6,362 nt of DNA. Source: JBGTLW01 sp964614575. GTDB lineage: Bacteria; Planctomycetota; Phycisphaerae; Phycisphaerales; Phycisphaeraceae. A model generated the notes under the pieces. It was not told the DNA's origin and made no database searches. It saw only the letters and a list, made by a program, of their open reading frames with translations. Positions 5,414 to 6,362 of this stretch are shown piece by piece. Within the stretch, counting starts at the first letter, position 1. Each line of letters starts with the position of its first letter. The stretch covers positions 1 through 6,362 of the forward strand of contig CAZTLX010000229.1 in assembly GCA_964614575.1 (NCBI GenBank), in the 5' to 3' direction. The position numbers were made by a program, and so were the translations under genes.

Positions 5414-6362
5414 ATGAAGAGCCTGCCAACCCAATCACCCCTGCCGACCGGCGACGGTCCGCGGGGGAGTGACCCCGCCCCCGGAAGTTCCCCCGGAGGT
5501 TTCTCCGGAGGTTTCTCCGGAGGTTTCGCCGGGATTACCTCCAGCGCCGTGGTTGCGCCTCGAGCGGCGTCGGTGGTCTCGCCCGGGCTGCCTGCGGCGG
5601 CGGGGCTTTATGACCCGGCCAACGAGAAGGACTCGTGCGGCGTCGGGTTCATCGCCCACCTCAAGGGGCAGCCGAGCCACACCATCGTCGTCGATGCCTT
5701 GGAGATGCTCTCGCGCATGGACCACCGCGGGGCCTGCGGCTGCGAGCCGAACACCGGCGACGGCGCGGGCATCCTCACCGCCCTCCCGCACGATTTCCTG
5801 CGCCAGGCGGCGAAGCGCGACCTGAACATCGACCTGCCCGAGCCGGGCAAGTACGCCGCGGGCAACATCTTCCTGCCGCGCGACCCGAACCAGCGTGCCC
5901 GCTGCAAGGCGGTGCTCGAAGAGGTCGCCAAGGCGCAGGGCGTCGAGGTACTCGGCTGGCGCGACCTGCCGCAGGACCCCGACGGCGCGGATGTCGGCCC
6001 CACCGCCCGGCAGACCGAGCCGTTCATGGAGCAGCTCTTCCTGGGCGCGCCGCAGGGGCTGGCCGGCGACGCGGCCGAGCGGCAGTTCTACCTCATCCGC
6101 AAGCTGACCCGCCGCCGCATCACCGAGCTGGCGGCCCAGGACCCCGGCGGCTTCACCGAGGCCGGGTGGTACTACACCTGCTCGCTCTCGGCGAAGGTCA
6201 TCGTCTATAAGGGCCAGCTCACCAGCGGGCAGGTGCCCAAGTATTACCCCGACCTGCGCGACCCCGAGTACATCTCCCTCCTGGCGATGGTCCACTCGCG
6301 CTTCAGCACCAACACCTTCCCCTCGTGGGACCGCGCCCAGCCCTGCCGGTTCATGAGCCACA
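5414..6362 (+). CDS. gltB: Glutamate synthase large subunit, N-terminal part (cut by window end)
   Basis: The large (alpha) subunit takes ammonia from glutamine and transfers it to 2-oxoglutarate to form glutamate. Only the first 316 codons, part of the class II glutamine amidotransferase domain, are in the window; the full protein is usually about 1500 residues. Clear motifs are YDPANEKDSCGVGFIAHL (66-83), MLSRMDHRGACGCEPNTGDGAGIL (98-121), and HSRFSTNTFPSWDRAQP (294-310), just before the usual NGEIN segment. C75 is the expected nucleophile, exposed when the leader is removed. The leader would be 74 residues, longer than the roughly 36-42 known from Azospirillum and E. coli. It is Gly/Pro/Ser-rich, with SGGF repeats at 31-38 that come from a DNA repeat. 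The ATG at 5414 lies one base after the LysR stop and has no strong Shine-Dalgarno, suggesting coupled translation. Cofactor type (NADPH or ferredoxin) cannot be told from this part. Confidence 0.95.
   Translation, partial: MKSLPTQSPLPTGDGPRGSDPAPGSSPGGFSGGFSGGFAGITSSAVVAPRAASVVSPGLPAAAGLYDPANEKDSCGVGFIAHLKGQPSHTIVVDALEMLSRMDHRGACGCEPNTGDGAGILTALPHDFLRQAAKRDLNIDLPEPGKYAAGNIFLPRDPNQRARCKAVLEEVAKAQGVEVLGWRDLPQDPDGADVGPTARQTEPFMEQLFLGAPQGLAGDAAERQFYLIRKLTRRRITELAAQDPGGFTEAGWYYTCSLSAKVIVYKGQLTSGQVPKYYPDLRDPEYISLLAMVHSRFSTNTFPSWDRAQPCRFMSH
5477..5530 (+). repeat. Repeat element inside the gltB leader, related to the kdsA-upstream repeat
   Basis: Bases 5477-5494 are the exact reverse complement of 2139-2156 (18 of 18). 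Immediately after come three 12-bp units, GGAGGTTTCTCC, at 5495-5506, 5507-5518 and 5519-5530, the last with one change (TTCGCC). Each unit has GGAG and CTCC arms. Being 12 bp long they keep the reading frame and encode the GGF/SGGF/SGGF run at residues 28-38 of GltB. The block shares the order AGTTCCCCCGG then TCCGGA with the reverse complement of the upstream repeat unit, so both look like members of one family. Confidence 0.75.

Noticed and set aside
5435..6361. 308-codon open frame on the minus strand
   Set aside because: It lies opposite gltB, whose + strand frame carries unmistakable amidotransferase motifs. The minus frame is open because of GC-rich codon bias.

Overview
The window reads as chromosomal DNA from a GC-rich Gram-negative bacterium, most likely a planctomycete of the Phycisphaerae type. 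The evidence is a secreted PEP-CTERM protein with a planctomycete-style tail, a Kdo-8-phosphate synthase (which implies a Kdo-containing outer membrane), a long-leader glutamate synthase, and strong G/C third-position bias in the coding frames. The lineage is inferred from gene content; there is no rRNA or other marker gene here.

Layout: (1) 13-738 (+) deoC, deoxyribose-phosphate aldolase. (2) 739-1168, a 430-base gap without a convincing gene, holding a promoter-like TTGACA and two small hairpins. (3) 1169-1963 (+) a secreted PEP-CTERM protein, probably of the choice-of-anchor E type. (4) 1964-2187, a gap with a terminator-like hairpin and a striking G-rich ~22-bp tandem repeat that ends just before (5) 2188-3000 (+) kdsA, of the metal-dependent class. 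(6) A short convergent gap with a strong stem-loop. (7) 3089-4273 (-) a family-4 glycosyltransferase. (8) 4274-4458, a divergent gap with a GC hairpin, an AT-rich island carrying a perfect LysR-type palindrome, and a promoter that places the transcript start at the start codon. (9) 4459-5412 (+) a LysR-type regulator. (10) 5414 to the window end (+) the N-terminal part of gltB, the glutamate synthase large subunit, cut off by the window edge.

Functional grouping: kdsA and the convergent glycosyltransferase both suit cell-envelope glycan synthesis. The LysR gene lies one base upstream of gltB and has its own putative operator, so it is a natural candidate for a nitrogen-responsive regulator of glutamate synthase. 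deoC and the PEP-CTERM gene appear to be independent units.

I did not find an undescribed multi-gene system. The most unusual signal is at the DNA level. A G-tract repeat with regular 7/5-base spacing sits upstream of kdsA, and a related element lies in inverted orientation inside the gltB coding sequence. The two copies share an 18-bp exact match. The gltB copy falls in the leader that should be removed before the catalytic cysteine, so this may be a dispersed repeat family able to sit both in a 5' region and in a dispensable protein segment. I saw no CRISPR array, tRNA, rRNA, transposase or phage gene.
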